From Marispirochaeta sp. (GTDB lineage: Bacteria; Spirochaetota; Spirochaetia; JC444; Marispirochaetaceae), in assembly GCF_963668165.1 (NCBI RefSeq), contig NZ_OY764212.1, positions 1,116,001 to 1,180,000 on the forward strand: a stretch of DNA of 64,000 bases. The letters are read 5' to 3'. Numbering within the stretch: position 1 is the first letter of the stretch; each line of letters begins with the position of its first letter. The position numbers and the translations under genes were made by a program. This document shows positions 8,200 to 15,695 of this stretch, in pieces. Below the pieces are notes generated by a model. The model had not been told where the DNA came from. It worked only from the letters and a program-made list of their open reading frames with translations, and did no database searches.

Positions 8200-9438
8200 A
8201 TGATTCAGCCAAAGATGAATCAGAAAGAATTGATAACGCCGAATACCACTGCCCAGATTTACAATATCATTCGTCACAACGGCGAGATAAACAGAATGGG
8301 GATTACCCGGATAAGCGGTGTATCAAAATCAACAATCTCCCTCCAGATAAACAAGCTGATAAAACTTGGACTGGTAGAGGAGAAAACACCCCCCGACAGC
8401 AGCCAGCGCAAACTAAAGCTCAGGATCCGGGAGGACCTTGGCTATGTGGCCGGCGTATTTCTGGGCATCACCAAGCTCAGCATTATCATCTTTAACCTGG
8501 ACATGCAGATTACGTGCGAACGGGTGCACTATTTTGATTCAATAAGCGATCCGGAACAGTGCAACAAGGAGATCATCAGGCAGCTGAAAGAGCTCTGCGC
8601 AGAACACGGAATACAGCGGTTGTGGGGTATCGGAATCGGCTTTCCCTTTCCGGTTAATTTCCGCGAAGGCAAACCCGACTCCCCGCCGAATGTACCGCTC
8701 TGGCACGATTATCCTTTGCGAAAAATCTACGAAAAGGAGTTCGGCTGCCCCGTTCTTGTGGACAATGACGTTAACGTAATGGCCCTCGGCGAAGGCTATA
8801 AAGGCTGCACAACCGATGAATCGGACTTTCTCTTTGTCAAAGTCGGAACAGGAATAGGCGCGGGCCTGATTGTGGATGGCAAAATATACCGGGGAGCCAA
8901 CGGCTGCGCCGGAGATATCGGGCATATTGCGGTTGACGGAAGTGCCGTACGCTGCCACTGCGGCAATAAAGGCTGTCTTGAAGCCGTAACCGGAGGCAAA
9001 GCCCTTGCCGTCAGGGCAATGGAGATTGCCGAAAACGGAGAAAGTCCGTACCTGAAGGAAGTACTCACACGCAAGGAGCAGCTTACGGCAGGCGACATAA
9101 ACAACGGCGCCATCATCGGAGACCTTTCGTGCATCCAGCTGATCAAGGATGCCGGGAATGCCATAGGAGAGGTATTGGCCAAGCTGGTCAGTTTTTTTAA
9201 TCCCTCTTCCATTGTAGTCGGCGGCGGGTTATCCGGATTCGGAAACCTTTTTATCGGCGCCATACGGGAAGCTGTTATCCGACGATCCCTGCATCTGGCC
9301 ACCTATGAACTGAATGTCTGCATTTCCGAATTGAAGGAGAAATCCGGTCCCACCGGGGCCGGTACCCTTATAATCGATCATATTTTTTCATCTCAGGAAT
9401 TTACCAGTACCATAAAAAGGAATCTTACGCCGGGGTAA
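8200..9438 (+). CDS. ROK family transcriptional regulator
   Basis: The 412-residue protein has an N-terminal winged helix (residues about 20-75, G-I-T-R-I-S-G-V-S-K-S-T-I-S) and a ROK sugar-kinase-like domain. That domain holds D-N-D-V-N near 190, G-T-G-I-G-A-G and the zinc motif C-H-C-G-N-K-G-C-L-E near 252. Start ATG 8200 has GGGGAAGG upstream; the longer frame from 8017 would overlap the dehydrogenase gene. It most likely represses the divergent sugar operon and responds to its sugar or sugar phosphate. Confidence 0.88.
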   Translation: MIQPKMNQKELITPNTTAQIYNIIRHNGEINRMGITRISGVSKSTISLQINKLIKLGLVEEKTPPDSSQRKLKLRIREDLGYVAGVFLGITKLSIIIFNLDMQITCERVHYFDSISDPEQCNKEIIRQLKELCAEHGIQRLWGIGIGFPFPVNFREGKPDSPPNVPLWHDYPLRKIYEKEFGCPVLVDNDVNVMALGEGYKGCTTDESDFLFVKVGTGIGAGLIVDGKIYRGANGCAGDIGHIAVDGSAVRCHCGNKGCLEAVTGGKALAVRAMEIAENGESPYLKEVLTRKEQLTAGDINNGAIIGDLSCIQLIKDAGNAIGEVLAKLVSFFNPSSIVVGGGLSGFGNLFIGAIREAVIRRSLHLATYELNVCISELKEKSGPTGAGTLIIDHIFSSQEFTSTIKRNLTPG

Positions 9439-9444
9439 AACGGG

Positions 9445-10092
9445 ATAAAAAGGATACAGGAAGATATTATCCGTTTCTTTGACAGGATCGCCGGCCCCGT
9501 GCTCGATGCCATATCCGAGGGGATAAGCATTCTGGGGGAGCAGTATCTTTTTATCGCCGTAAGCCGTGTCTATCTGGGGGTTCACTGGCCTGTGGATGTT
9601 ATTGCCGGGCTGCTTCTTGGTATACTGAGTGCCTGGGGAACATACCGGATTCTGGAACCCATGCTGAACGATCCCCGCAGGCTGCAGACTCTCCTTCTCT
9701 GGGGGATTGGACTCACCATTGCGATAAGTCTCACCCTCTTCATTCTTGAGAAAACCGGAGCTCTTGATCCCGTAAAAATTCGGGATTTTTACAAGCTCTC
9801 CGGCACGGCCGCCGGAGCCATGGCAGGCTGCATCCTGGAGATGCGGCTTGTCAGTTTCAGCACGGAGGCTAAAGCTGCACGGAAGGTGCTGCGTTACCTC
9901 CTGGGACTTTCTGTTGCTTTACTTCTCCTCGTCGGCCTTAAAACGATACTCCCCGCCGGGAACTGCCTCGCCTTTATGCGATACCTAATAGTATCCCTGT
10001 GGCTGATCTTTCTGTTTCCCTGGGCGGGGGTAAAATTCAGACTTTTTCCCAGGGAGAACGGGACAAAAGGCATCAGAACATCTTCATCATGA
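9445..10092 (+). pseudogene. PAP2-family phosphatase with internal deletion and no start codon
   Basis: The frame holds a PAP2-type N-terminus (I-I-R-F-F-D-R-I then L-G-E-Q-Y-L-F-I) that jumps directly to the C-terminal catalytic motif S-R-V-Y-L-G-V-H-W-P-V-D. The central membrane part with K-x6-R-P and P-S-G-H is missing, and there is no ATG/GTG/TTG start before the homology. Downstream are three or four hydrophobic helices. The enzyme cannot be active as written. A start at GTG 9499 is formally possible but would drop the N-terminal block. Confidence 0.7.
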
Positions 10093-10101
10093 ATTTTAGT
10101 C

Positions 10102-10328
10102 ATGAGAACCACCCTGACAATCGAGGACGATGTTGCCGCGATGATACGAAGAATTAATTCAACGGCAGAAGCAGAAGCCCTTCAAGGTTTGTGGTTAACG
10201 AACTTCTGCGCCAGGGCCTGGTGGAAAGCAGCCAGCGAACAGGAGAACATCAGCACTACTCCACACCGGAACTGAGCTCCGGCCCATGCCGCTTTGCAGA
10301 TCTGGATAATATCGCCGAGATTCAGTAA
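10102..10328 (+). pseudogene. VapB-like antitoxin, frameshifted
   Basis: The ATG at 10102 opens M-R-T-T-L-T-I-E-D-D-V-A-A-M-I, the standard ribbon-helix-helix start of a VapB-type antitoxin. The frame then breaks near 10183. A different frame continues with V-V-N-E-L-L-R-Q-G-L and runs to TAA at 10326-10328. The two halves together resemble a complete antitoxin of about 75 residues. Confidence 0.65.
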
Positions 10329-10527
10329 ACCCGTCTGGATTCCTCATCTGATAGAAGATCACCTTTCCATTCTGGAAAATATTTACCGCAGCATTAAACC
10401 AGCCGGAAATCTGGTCCCTGACGCCCATCTGGCCGCCCTGGCCATAGAACACAGTCTTACACTCTGTTCCACTGACAGTGACTTTGTGAAATTCCCGGAG
10501 CTGTCATGGGTAAATCCGCTGGAGTAG
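10294..10527 (+). pseudogene. VapC-like PIN toxin, C-terminal fragment
   Basis: The frame ends with G-N-L-V-P-D-A-H-L-A-A-L-A-I-E-H, then C-S-T-D-S-D-F and W-V-N-P-L, the conserved C-terminal third of VapC PIN-domain toxins, including acidic residues of the active site. The N-terminal D-x-N segment and the first helices are gone. With the broken antitoxin next to it, this is a dead toxin-antitoxin locus. Confidence 0.7.
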
Positions 10528-10602
10528 AGAACTAAGGCACCTCCCCTCCCTTGCCCCCGCCCTTTTTTCATTCTACAGTATCCCGAATACGAGGAGTGTT
10601 AT

Positions 10603-11667
10603 ATGGCAACTGCAGTAATCTTCGGCGCCGGGGTCATGGGCTCGGCCACATCCTTTCCGCTCTGCGACAACGGACACAGCGTGCGCCTGGTGGGGACCCA
10701 CCTGGACGGGGAGATCATCAGCCGGGTTAAAGCCCGGAGGTACCATCCGGACTTGAGAAAAAATCTGCCCTCCGGGGTGGAGGCTTTTGAATTGACGGAG
10801 CTCGAAAGAGCACTTGACGGGGCAGACTTTATTCTCTCCGGAGTCAATTCCTACGGGGTCAGGTGGTCCGCGCAGACCCTTGCAAAGGTCCTGCAGAAGC
10901 CCCTCCCCATAATCGCCATTACCAAAGGACTTGAAGCCGATGCGAACGGGGATCTCCTCTCGTTAACTACTGTGTACGAAAGGGCCCTGGCAGAAGCCGG
11001 CGGACCTGCGTGTTCCGTCTCCGCCATCGGCGGGCCCTGCATTGCCGGGGAACTGGCCGCCCGGCGCCATTCCTGTGTGGTATTCGCGTCGGATAACAGG
11101 AAGCGTTCCCTCTGGTTCGCGGATATTTTCAGGACGTCCTATTACCACATCTGGCCCTCCGCTGAGGTGTATCCCCTGGAGATCGCCGTGGCCCTGAAGA
11201 ACGCCTACACCCTGCCGGTGGGAATCGCCTGCGGGCTCCTGGACCGCCCGGAATCAGAGGATTCTGCGGGGGCCTGCATGCACAACCCGGCAGCCGCCGT
11301 CTTCGGCCAGGGGGTAAACGAGATAAAATATCTTGTTAAATCCTCCGGCTACAATGATTCATTCGCCTCTTCCCTGCCCGGGGCCGGGGACTACTACGTT
11401 ACCTGCGCAGGCGGACGCAATATGCGTCTTGGCCGGCTGTTGGGCTCCGGCAAAACCATGGCCGAAGCCCGCAAGGAGATGGAAGGAATCACCATGGAAT
11501 CCCTCTCAATCATCAGTTCCATGGCCGCTGCACTGCCCAGGCTCAAAGAACGGGGCATCATCGATATGGACCGGCTGCCCCTGTTGAACTACCTTATCCG
11601 GACCGTCGAGGAAGGAGTTGCAGAGCCCCTGCCCTTTAATAAGTTTTTTCCGGAAATCCATTTTTAA
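10603..11667 (+). CDS. GpsA-like NAD(P)-dependent glycerol-3-phosphate dehydrogenase paralogue
   Basis: The 354-residue protein has the Rossmann motif F-G-A-G-V-M-G-S, an I-T-K-G-L-E segment and V-A-L-K-N-A-Y with the catalytic Lys, followed by a helical C-terminal domain with P-G-A-G-D-Y-Y-V-T. It diverges from the canonical GpsA encoded at 30235, so it need not serve phospholipid synthesis. It sits 71 bases upstream of a PhnD-type binding protein gene in the same direction. This suggests a role in metabolising an imported phospho-compound; the substrate is unknown. Confidence 0.8.
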   Translation: MATAVIFGAGVMGSATSFPLCDNGHSVRLVGTHLDGEIISRVKARRYHPDLRKNLPSGVEAFELTELERALDGADFILSGVNSYGVRWSAQTLAKVLQKPLPIIAITKGLEADANGDLLSLTTVYERALAEAGGPACSVSAIGGPCIAGELAARRHSCVVFASDNRKRSLWFADIFRTSYYHIWPSAEVYPLEIAVALKNAYTLPVGIACGLLDRPESEDSAGACMHNPAAAVFGQGVNEIKYLVKSSGYNDSFASSLPGAGDYYVTCAGGRNMRLGRLLGSGKTMAEARKEMEGITMESLSIISSMAAALPRLKERGIIDMDRLPLLNYLIRTVEEGVAEPLPFNKFFPEIHF

Positions 11668-11738
11668 CAGGATTTTAACCGATTATGCCGCGTACCATGG
11701 TATGATAATTTACACAATACGTAGTTGGAGGAACCTGA

Positions 11739-12728
11739 ATGAAGAAAACAATGCTGTTCATTCTGGTGCTGCTTGCAGCCGCACCAATAGTATTTGCCGG
11801 AGGAGCTGCGGAAGAAGCTGAAGCACCGGTAGAATGTTCAAACCGCGGGCTTCTGGACGTTATGTACTGCGACGAAGACATGGACCTTGTAGCAGACCTG
11901 CCCAAAGATCAGAGCCAGTGGAGCGATCCGGACACCCTCATCTTTGCCTATACCCCTGTCGAAGATCCGGCGGTCTACCTGGACATCTGGCAGCCTTTCA
12001 TGGATTACCTGGCGGAAGTTACCGGGCGCAAAGTACGATTCTTTTCGGTAGATTCATACGCGGCCCAGGTTGAGGCCATGCGGGCCGGCAGACTGCATAT
12101 TGCCGGCATCTCCACGGGACCTACCCCTTTCGCGGTTAACCTTGCAGGCTACGTTCCCTTCGCGATCATGGGCGGTGCGGACGGACAATTCGGATACACC
12201 CTGCAGGTCTACGTGCATGCCGACAGCAACATTTACGAGCTTAAAGACCTGAAGGGCAAGCGTGTGGCCCATACCACCCCCACCTCCAATTCCGGCAACC
12301 AGGCCCCCACTGCCCTGTTTCCCGATTTCGGCGTTGTTCCCGGAGAGGATTACGAAATAGAGTTCTCCGGCAGTCACGAGAACTCCGCCCTGGGGGTTGT
12401 CGCCAAAGACTACGACGCGGCTCCGGTTGCCTCGGAGGTAGTCGACCGCATGGCTGAACGGGGACTCTTCGACCCCAGGGATGTACGGATAATCTTCGAA
12501 ACCGACCCCTTCCCCACTACATCCTACGGACACGCCCACAATCTGCATCCCGACCTGGTCAAGAAAATCAAGGAAGCCTTTCTTACCTATAAATTCGCCG
12601 GCACCCCTCTGGGTGAGGAGTTTAAGGTCGACGGTTTTATCGAGATTACCTACAAGGACCAGTGGGCCCAGATCAGGAAAATCAACGAGTACAATGGTAT
12701 AGAATACACCTTTGAAGGACTCAAATAG
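11739..12728 (+). CDS. PhnD-type phosphate/phosphonate-binding protein
   Basis: The 329-residue protein has a signal peptide (K-K-T, hydrophobic core, cleavage at V-F-A before G-G-A). Its PhnD-family fold shows F-A-Y-T-P-V-E-D near 60, the H-T-T-P-T-S-N-S-G-N-Q segment with oxyanion-binding Ser/Thr near 180, and a later S-G-S-H-E-N-S. This family binds phosphonates, phosphite, hypophosphite or phosphate esters. A strong terminator follows immediately, so the binding protein should be made in excess over the downstream transporter. Confidence 0.88.
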   Translation: MKKTMLFILVLLAAAPIVFAGGAAEEAEAPVECSNRGLLDVMYCDEDMDLVADLPKDQSQWSDPDTLIFAYTPVEDPAVYLDIWQPFMDYLAEVTGRKVRFFSVDSYAAQVEAMRAGRLHIAGISTGPTPFAVNLAGYVPFAIMGGADGQFGYTLQVYVHADSNIYELKDLKGKRVAHTTPTSNSGNQAPTALFPDFGVVPGEDYEIEFSGSHENSALGVVAKDYDAAPVASEVVDRMAERGLFDPRDVRIIFETDPFPTTSYGHAHNLHPDLVKKIKEAFLTYKFAGTPLGEEFKVDGFIEITYKDQWAQIRKINEYNGIEYTFEGLK

Positions 12729-12749
12729 ACGCTTCCCCTGAATGGTCTG

Positions 12750-12787
12750 ACCGGTGTCGATGTTTTTCGTTGACACCGGTTTTTTTT
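12750..12787 (+). terminator. Rho-independent terminator after the binding-protein gene
   Basis: The 9-bp stem ACCGGTGTC/GACACCGGT is followed directly by eight T residues. It lies between the binding protein and ATPase genes of one transport operon, so read-through rather than a separate promoter probably supplies the lower-level components. Confidence 0.85.
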
Positions 12788-12806
12788 GATTCTAAACTGA
12801 GTCATC

Positions 12807-13592
12807 ATGCTGGAAATAAAAGATCTCGTTAAAAGCTACGGAGCAAATGAACCTGTATTGAAGGGTTTGAATTTCTCCACCCAGGATAAACATCTGACAG
12901 CCATCATCGGCTCCTCCGGGGCCGGTAAAAGTACAATGCTGCGCTGCATCAACCGTCTTGTCACCGCCGATTCGGGCCAGATTCTTTTCGAAGGGGTGAA
13001 TCTGCTTACCCTTCGAGGCAAGGCGCTGCAGCGCGCCCGCAGAAAAATCGGAATGATCTTTCAGTCCTACAATCTTATCGACCGCCTTACGGTAATGGAA
13101 AACGTACTCTCTGGCCGCCTGGGTTACATCTCCTTTCTGAGGGGCGCCTTCCGTAAGTTTCCTCAGGAAGACATTGATCATGCCTTTGCCCTGTTAAAAA
13201 GAGTCGGTCTTGCCCAGTATGTTAACAAACGCTGCGACGAGCTCTCCGGAGGGGAACGGCAGCGTGTCGGCGCCGCCAGAGCACTGATGCAGAATCCCAG
13301 TATTCTGTTGGCCGATGAACCGACTGCTTCTCTGGATCCGAAGACCAGCGAGAGGATCATGGAACTCATCGCCCAGCTTACCGAGGAGCTGCATCTTCCG
13401 GTGCTTATCAATCTGCACAACGTAGCCCAGGCCAAAGAGTATGCCGCCAGGATTATCGGCCTTCGGGGAGGGGTTATCGTCTTCGACGGAACGCCGGATG
13501 AACTCATCGATGAACACCTGGAAAAGATTTATGCCGACAGAAAAGAACTCGATGATCAGCGCCAACAGACCCGGAGCAGTACCGATGAATAA
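12807..13592 (+). CDS. PhnC-type ABC transporter ATP-binding protein
   Basis: The 261-residue single ABC domain has Walker A G-S-S-G-A-G-K-S-T near residue 36, Q-loop I-F-Q-S-Y-N-L, signature L-S-G-G-E-R-Q-R-V near 147, and Walker B I-L-L-A-D-E-P. It fits the PhnC subfamily by context, with two PhnE permeases following. Its last 8 bases overlap the first permease gene. Confidence 0.9.
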   Translation: MLEIKDLVKSYGANEPVLKGLNFSTQDKHLTAIIGSSGAGKSTMLRCINRLVTADSGQILFEGVNLLTLRGKALQRARRKIGMIFQSYNLIDRLTVMENVLSGRLGYISFLRGAFRKFPQEDIDHAFALLKRVGLAQYVNKRCDELSGGERQRVGAARALMQNPSILLADEPTASLDPKTSERIMELIAQLTEELHLPVLINLHNVAQAKEYAARIIGLRGGVIVFDGTPDELIDEHLEKIYADRKELDDQRQQTRSSTDE

Positions 13593-14409
13593 ATCACCCG
13601 GCGCCGGGGACTCCTCTGCCGCGCATTTCCGCTGGAAGCGGCCTCCCTTTATCGCGAACCCCCTGCTGCGTTACGGACTTCTGGCGGCCTTCCTGGTCTA
13701 CTTTGTCTATGTTTTTAACACCCTGGAGGTAAATCCCCAGCGTATTGCCCGTGGAATACCCAGGGCCATGCAGATTTTTTCCAGTGCTATTCCGCCGGAT
13801 TTCAGCGCCAGAGGCAAGCTTATTTTTACCGGCTTTGTAGAGAGTATTCAGATCACCTTTCTTGCCACCTTCGCCGGGGTTCTGTTAAGCATTCCCTTTG
13901 CTTTCGCGGCAGCGCGGAACATCGCCATACTGCCTGTCTACGGGCTCGGACGGGGAATCATTATTGTCGCCCGCAGCCTTCATCCGGTCGTGCTGGGAGT
14001 TCTGTTTGTTAAGGCTGTCGGGTTCGGTGCCTTTGCCGGGGTACTCACCCTGATTATTTACACCCTCGGTTTTGTGGGAAAGCTGCTTGCCGAAGCAATC
14101 GAGGAAATAAAACACGGACAGATCGAGGCCGTCCGCTCCACCGGGGCCGGCTTCTTTTCTGTTCTGGTGTATGCGGTCTTTCCCCAGATTCTGCCGCGGC
14201 TTATCGGGCTGACAATGTACCAGCTTGATATCAACCTCCGGGCTTCGGCGGTTATCGGCCTTGTGGGGGCCGGCGGTATCGGAAACACCCTGAATTCCGC
14301 CTTTGGCCGTTACGATTACGGTACCGCCTCCGCGATTCTGCTGGTCATGATCGTCATAATTCTTTTCGCTGAATCGGTCAGTTCAAAACTGAGGAGGTTC
14401 ACGAAATGA
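13585..14409 (+). CDS. PhnE-type ABC permease 1
   Basis: The 274-residue protein has about six hydrophobic segments. The permease EAA-type loop appears as E-A-I-E-E-I-K-H-G-Q-I-E-A-V-R-S-T-G-A near 175, followed by F-P-Q-I-L-P. The start is ATG 13585, 8 bases inside the PhnC-like gene; an extension upstream would lie fully within phnC. It forms the channel with the second permease. Confidence 0.88.
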   Translation: MNKSPGAGDSSAAHFRWKRPPFIANPLLRYGLLAAFLVYFVYVFNTLEVNPQRIARGIPRAMQIFSSAIPPDFSARGKLIFTGFVESIQITFLATFAGVLLSIPFAFAAARNIAILPVYGLGRGIIIVARSLHPVVLGVLFVKAVGFGAFAGVLTLIIYTLGFVGKLLAEAIEEIKHGQIEAVRSTGAGFFSVLVYAVFPQILPRLIGLTMYQLDINLRASAVIGLVGAGGIGNTLNSAFGRYDYGTASAILLVMIVIILFAESVSSKLRRFTK

Positions 14410-15233
14410 GTAATCTTACCAGCTCTCCCTTAAAGGAGATCGGCGGAGAAAGTTTTCGCTGGGAACGCTACACCCCGCTGCAGCGGCTCAGGCGTTTTGC
14501 AGGAATGTTTATCGTTGCCGGAATTCTCCTCTGGACGATCAGCACCATCGATGTATTCTGGCCCTGGGTGTGGTCCGCTCCCAAGGAGATGCAGGACATG
14601 CTCTACCGCATGACGCCGCCGAATCCCCGGGCACTGCCGGAAATTCTGCCGGCCCTGCTCGAGACCATTAACATTGCCAGCGTCGGGACACTTCTGGCCA
14701 TAATCATTGCCCTTCCGGTGGCCTATTTCGGCGCCCGCAATGTATCTCCCAACCGCGTAACCCTGGCAATAGCCCGGGTTATCATTGTATCCTCCCGGTC
14801 AATCGATACCCTTATATGGGCTCTGCTGTTTGTGGCCATTCTGGGGCCGGGACCGATGGCCGGTGTTGTTGCCATCGGTTTCCGTTCCATCGGCTTTCTG
14901 GGAAAGCTCATCGGTGAAAGTATTGAAGAGATGGACTGGGGACCGATGGAAGCCCTGCAGGCCTCCGGCGCTTCCCGGGGACATATTATCAATTACGCCA
15001 TTGTACCCCAGATAATTCCCAGCTTCTGGGCCGTCGCGATCCTCCGCTGGGACATCAATATCCGTGAATCCACGGTCCTCGGCATGGTCGGCGCCGGTGG
15101 CATCGGCATGCTGTTTCAGGTAGCCATCGATCTGTTCCGCTGGAATACCGTATCCATGGTACTGGTTTCCATTGTCGTTGTAGTCTTATTCGGCGAGGTA
15201 GTAACCGGTATAGTGCGGCGTAAAATAATTTAA
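14406..15233 (+). CDS. PhnE-type ABC permease 2
   Basis: The 275-residue paralogue of the preceding permease has the loop E-S-I-E-E-M-D-W-G-P-M-E-A-L-Q-A-S-G-A and V-P-Q-I-I-P. It overlaps permease 1 by ATGA at 14406-14409. Two different PhnE genes indicate a heterodimeric channel, a common arrangement for PhnCDE1E2 systems. Confidence 0.88.
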   Translation: MSNLTSSPLKEIGGESFRWERYTPLQRLRRFAGMFIVAGILLWTISTIDVFWPWVWSAPKEMQDMLYRMTPPNPRALPEILPALLETINIASVGTLLAIIIALPVAYFGARNVSPNRVTLAIARVIIVSSRSIDTLIWALLFVAILGPGPMAGVVAIGFRSIGFLGKLIGESIEEMDWGPMEALQASGASRGHIINYAIVPQIIPSFWAVAILRWDINIRESTVLGMVGAGGIGMLFQVAIDLFRWNTVSMVLVSIVVVVLFGEVVTGIVRRKII

Positions 15234-15247
15234 GGACGGGAAGTAAC

Positions 15248-15664
15248 ATGAACACTCATTTTGCACTTGAAAATCCTATTGAAGTTTTAACCGGGAAAAG
15301 ACGACCGGAGCTGACCAGAGACGATCTGATCAATATTATCAATAAAAAGAACATTGAACGAATGACCTTTCATTACACCGCCAGCGACGGACGGGTAAAA
15401 GAGCTTCGTCTGCCGATAACAAGCTACGAACAGGCGGAGATCGAGTTCCTGCCGATCCCGGTGGAAGATGCCGCCGATGTGGTGGTCCTTGGCAAATGGC
15501 TGTGTCAGAGTATCGCGAACCGCTACAGCCTGATTGATGAGGTTATAGAAATGCTCACTGCTGAAAACGATGAGGGGCTGAACAGAAAGATTCATTCCCT
15601 TCCGGACAAAGAGGGCAGAAAGCTTGCTGAAGACTATATCAAGCGGGGCATACGAAGATACTGA
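15248..15664 (+). CDS. Unknown 138-residue protein at the end of the phn-type operon
   Basis: The gene starts 14 bases after permease 2, with an AAGGACGGGAAG leader. It is cytosolic, without signal or membrane segments. Residues about 20-60 (a short helix, then N-I-E-R-M-T-F-H-Y-T-A-S-D-G-R-V-K-E-L) loosely recall the N-terminal beta-grasp domain of glutamine synthetases. That resemblance is weak and by eye only. The C-terminal half is helical and charged. Its position suggests a partner in using the imported compound. I do not recognise the family. Confidence 0.6.
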   Translation: MNTHFALENPIEVLTGKRRPELTRDDLINIINKKNIERMTFHYTASDGRVKELRLPITSYEQAEIEFLPIPVEDAADVVVLGKWLCQSIANRYSLIDEVIEMLTAENDEGLNRKIHSLPDKEGRKLAEDYIKRGIRRY

Positions 15665-15695
15665 TGGATAATCCAACACGAACAGGAACGGTAGT

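Noticed and set aside
10531..10545. CTAAGGCACCTCC resembling an R1 end
   Set aside because: Only a short partial match without a partner inverted end; chance is likely.
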